From: Alphaproteobacteria bacterium
GTDB lineage: Bacteria; Pseudomonadota; Alphaproteobacteria; JANQMY01
Direction: 5' to 3'
Assembly (NCBI GenBank): GCA_028289425.1
Contig: JANQPL010000004.1
Location: forward strand, 186,001 to 250,000
Length of the DNA stretch: 64,000 bases
The translations under genes were made by a program, and so were the position numbers. A model generated the notes under the pieces. It saw only the letters and a program-made list of their open reading frames with translations. It did not search any database and was not told the DNA's origin. Each line of letters opens with the position of its first letter. The first letter of the stretch is position 1. This document shows, in pieces, positions 62,916 through 64,000 of the stretch.

Positions 62916-63761
62916 ATGCAAGAATTTCAGACGCTCAAGTTGGAACGGAGCGGCCCGATAGACATCCTGAGCCTCAATCGGCCCAAAAACCTTAACGCGA
63001 TTACCGGCACAATGGTCCGGGAGCTGTACAAATACTTTGTTGATCTCGAATCCACCCCAAGCTGCAGGGTCGTGTTGCTCAAAGGCGAAGGGAGTGCCTT
63101 CTGTGCCGGTCTCGATATAAAGCAACGTAGAAGCGGCGGTGACACGGTCGGCGGCGTCGCGCCCCTCGGCCGCGAAGCTTCGCTTTCTATGGTCGTTCGC
63201 CTAATGCGGAGATGCCCCCAGCCAATAATATCGCTAATTCACGGGCCGGCATGTGGAGGCGGTTTCGCGTTTGCCCTGGCAAGCGATGTTCGGATAGCTG
63301 GAACTTCCGCAAGAATGAACGACGCCTTCATACGTATCGGCGTTTCCGGTGGCGAACTTGGGCTTTCACATTTTCTACCGCGCTTGGTAGGTCTGAGCGT
63401 AGCATCCGAGTTGATGTTGACAGGCAACTTCATCGGAGCGGAACGGGCACTTAGTGTAGGGCTAGTCTCCGATGTCGTTGCAGACGATGAACTCAAAGCA
63501 GCTGGGCTACGAATGGCGCAAGATATGCTCCGCGCGTCTCCGATCGGGCTGAGGAAAACAAAAGAAGTAATCAATGCTTCGCAACGTCTAAATGATCTGG
63601 ACCTGACGATAGATCTTGAAGAACGAAATCAGATGCTCTGTATAGAGACAGGTGTTTATGCTGAAGCTATGGATGCCTTCCTCGAGAAACGCGATCCGGA
63701 CTACGCAGGATATCCACTTGAGCGGGAATTTGGCGGCACATCAAACGCGAACAATATTTAG
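62916..63761 (+). CDS. Enoyl-CoA hydratase/isomerase family protein
   Basis: 281 residues from ATG at 62916 with GGAG six bases upstream. Crotonase pattern: LSLNRPKNLNAITGTM, KGEGSAFCAGLDIKQRRSGG (oxyanion hole) and IHGPACGGGFAFALASDVRIAGTSARMNDAFIRIGVSGGELGLSHFLPRLVG. The EL of GGELG gives a glutamate near one of the catalytic positions. Divergent from TonB receptor 3 and preceded by TetR-type site D. A gluconolactonase-like gene follows on the same strand 99 bases later. Confidence 0.92.
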   Translation: MQEFQTLKLERSGPIDILSLNRPKNLNAITGTMVRELYKYFVDLESTPSCRVVLLKGEGSAFCAGLDIKQRRSGGDTVGGVAPLGREASLSMVVRLMRRCPQPIISLIHGPACGGGFAFALASDVRIAGTSARMNDAFIRIGVSGGELGLSHFLPRLVGLSVASELMLTGNFIGAERALSVGLVSDVVADDELKAAGLRMAQDMLRASPIGLRKTKEVINASQRLNDLDLTIDLEERNQMLCIETGVYAEAMDAFLEKRDPDYAGYPLEREFGGTSNANNI

Positions 63762-63860
63762 TGCCGACGATGGGCAATTTGAGTCTCTTTCCGGGCACTT
63801 GTAGGTTTGAGACAGAATCCGGCGCAGCAACGACCCGCTATTGCCAACAAAGGCAAAGAA

Positions 63861-64000
63861 ATGAAGATTGAAGTCGTAGTTGAATGTGAAAACTATCTCG
63901 GCGAGGGACCGGTCTGGGATGTTGAGGAGGCATGCCTTTACTGGGTTGACGGAACCGGGCGGCGCAAAAACCGCCCGTCCTTGTGGAAATTTGATCCGCA
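63861..64000 (+). CDS. SMP-30/gluconolactonase-type lactonase (partial, runs off the window)
   Basis: Only the first 46 codons are in the window. The start MKIEVVVECENYLGEGPVWD contains the GEGPVWD motif with the metal-binding glutamate of the SMP-30/gluconolaconase/LRE propeller family, followed by LYWVD. Start at 63861 has AAAGG upstream. The gene fits a module that makes lactones or sugar-lactone-like intermediates, but the rest is unseen. Confidence 0.8.
   Translation, partial: MKIEVVVECENYLGEGPVWDVEEACLYWVDGTGRRKNRPSLWKFDP

Noticed and set aside
47138-63761. Naming the module as cholesterol or bile acid degradation
   Set aside because: Gene content is compatible but not diagnostic, because no ring-degradation genes are in view.

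Overview
The window looks like chromosomal DNA from a Gram-negative bacterium, most likely an alphaproteobacterium with a sphingomonad-like catabolic lifestyle. Evidence: three TonB-dependent receptors without SusD partners, a UrcA-family protein, an RND efflux pump, many acyl-CoA enzymes, and a GTCATTGCGAG-type intergenic repeat. No rRNA, tRNA, CRISPR array, intact transposase or phage gene was found. It reads as several adjacent, separately regulated degradation modules.

Region 1 (1-16 kb). A minus-strand operon of enoyl-CoA hydratase, nitronate monooxygenase-like flavoprotein and cupin diverges from an HxlR regulator. Next come a pair of acyl-CoA dehydrogenases, a lipoprotein followed by an isoquinoline-1-oxidoreductase-type molybdenum hydroxylase (two subunits) with an AraC regulator, a DMSO-reductase-family molybdoenzyme, and a FadB/FadJ-type multifunctional beta-oxidation protein.

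Region 2 (15.5-23 kb). A minus-strand operon runs TonB receptor, acyl-CoA ligase, luciferase-like monooxygenase, serine hydrolase. An 8-bp-arm palindrome lies before the receptor and a TetR gene lies next to it.

Region 3 (23-31 kb). This holds UrcA, a fatty-acid-hydroxylase/sterol-desaturase protein, and an RND pump (adaptor, permease, and an ABC six-helix protein with no ATPase) divergent from its TetR regulator. An intergenic repeat element with an 18-bp-arm hairpin follows.

Region 4 (31-46 kb). A second TonB receptor, a GlcG-like protein, an SDR, a Baeyer-Villiger monooxygenase and a GntR regulator lead into a complete meta-cleavage lower pathway: MhpC-like hydrolase, MhpB-like dioxygenase and a second, unrelated VOC extradiol dioxygenase on plus; MhpD, MhpE and MhpF-like enzymes on minus. 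An IclR regulator sits at the end. Near-identical CATGCTTGCATG-type palindromes precede the receptor and the monooxygenase, and partial copies precede the GntR and hydrolase genes. This predicts one GntR regulon.

Region 5 (47-64 kb). An acyl side-chain degradation module contains an SCP2-type thiolase, two MaoC-type hydratase subunits, a frameshifted SDR, an acyl-CoA dehydrogenase pair, two enoyl-CoA hydratases, a TetR regulator, an acyl-CoA ligase, an MFS symporter, two paralogous alpha/beta hydrolases, a third TonB receptor and the start of an SMP-30 lactonase gene. Six related sites (consensus about CGACYGGAYGGT) precede the transcription units, so the TetR protein inside the module probably controls all of it. 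The substrate is unknown. The gene set resembles steroid or terpenoid side-chain degradation, but no ring-degradation genes specific to steroids are visible.
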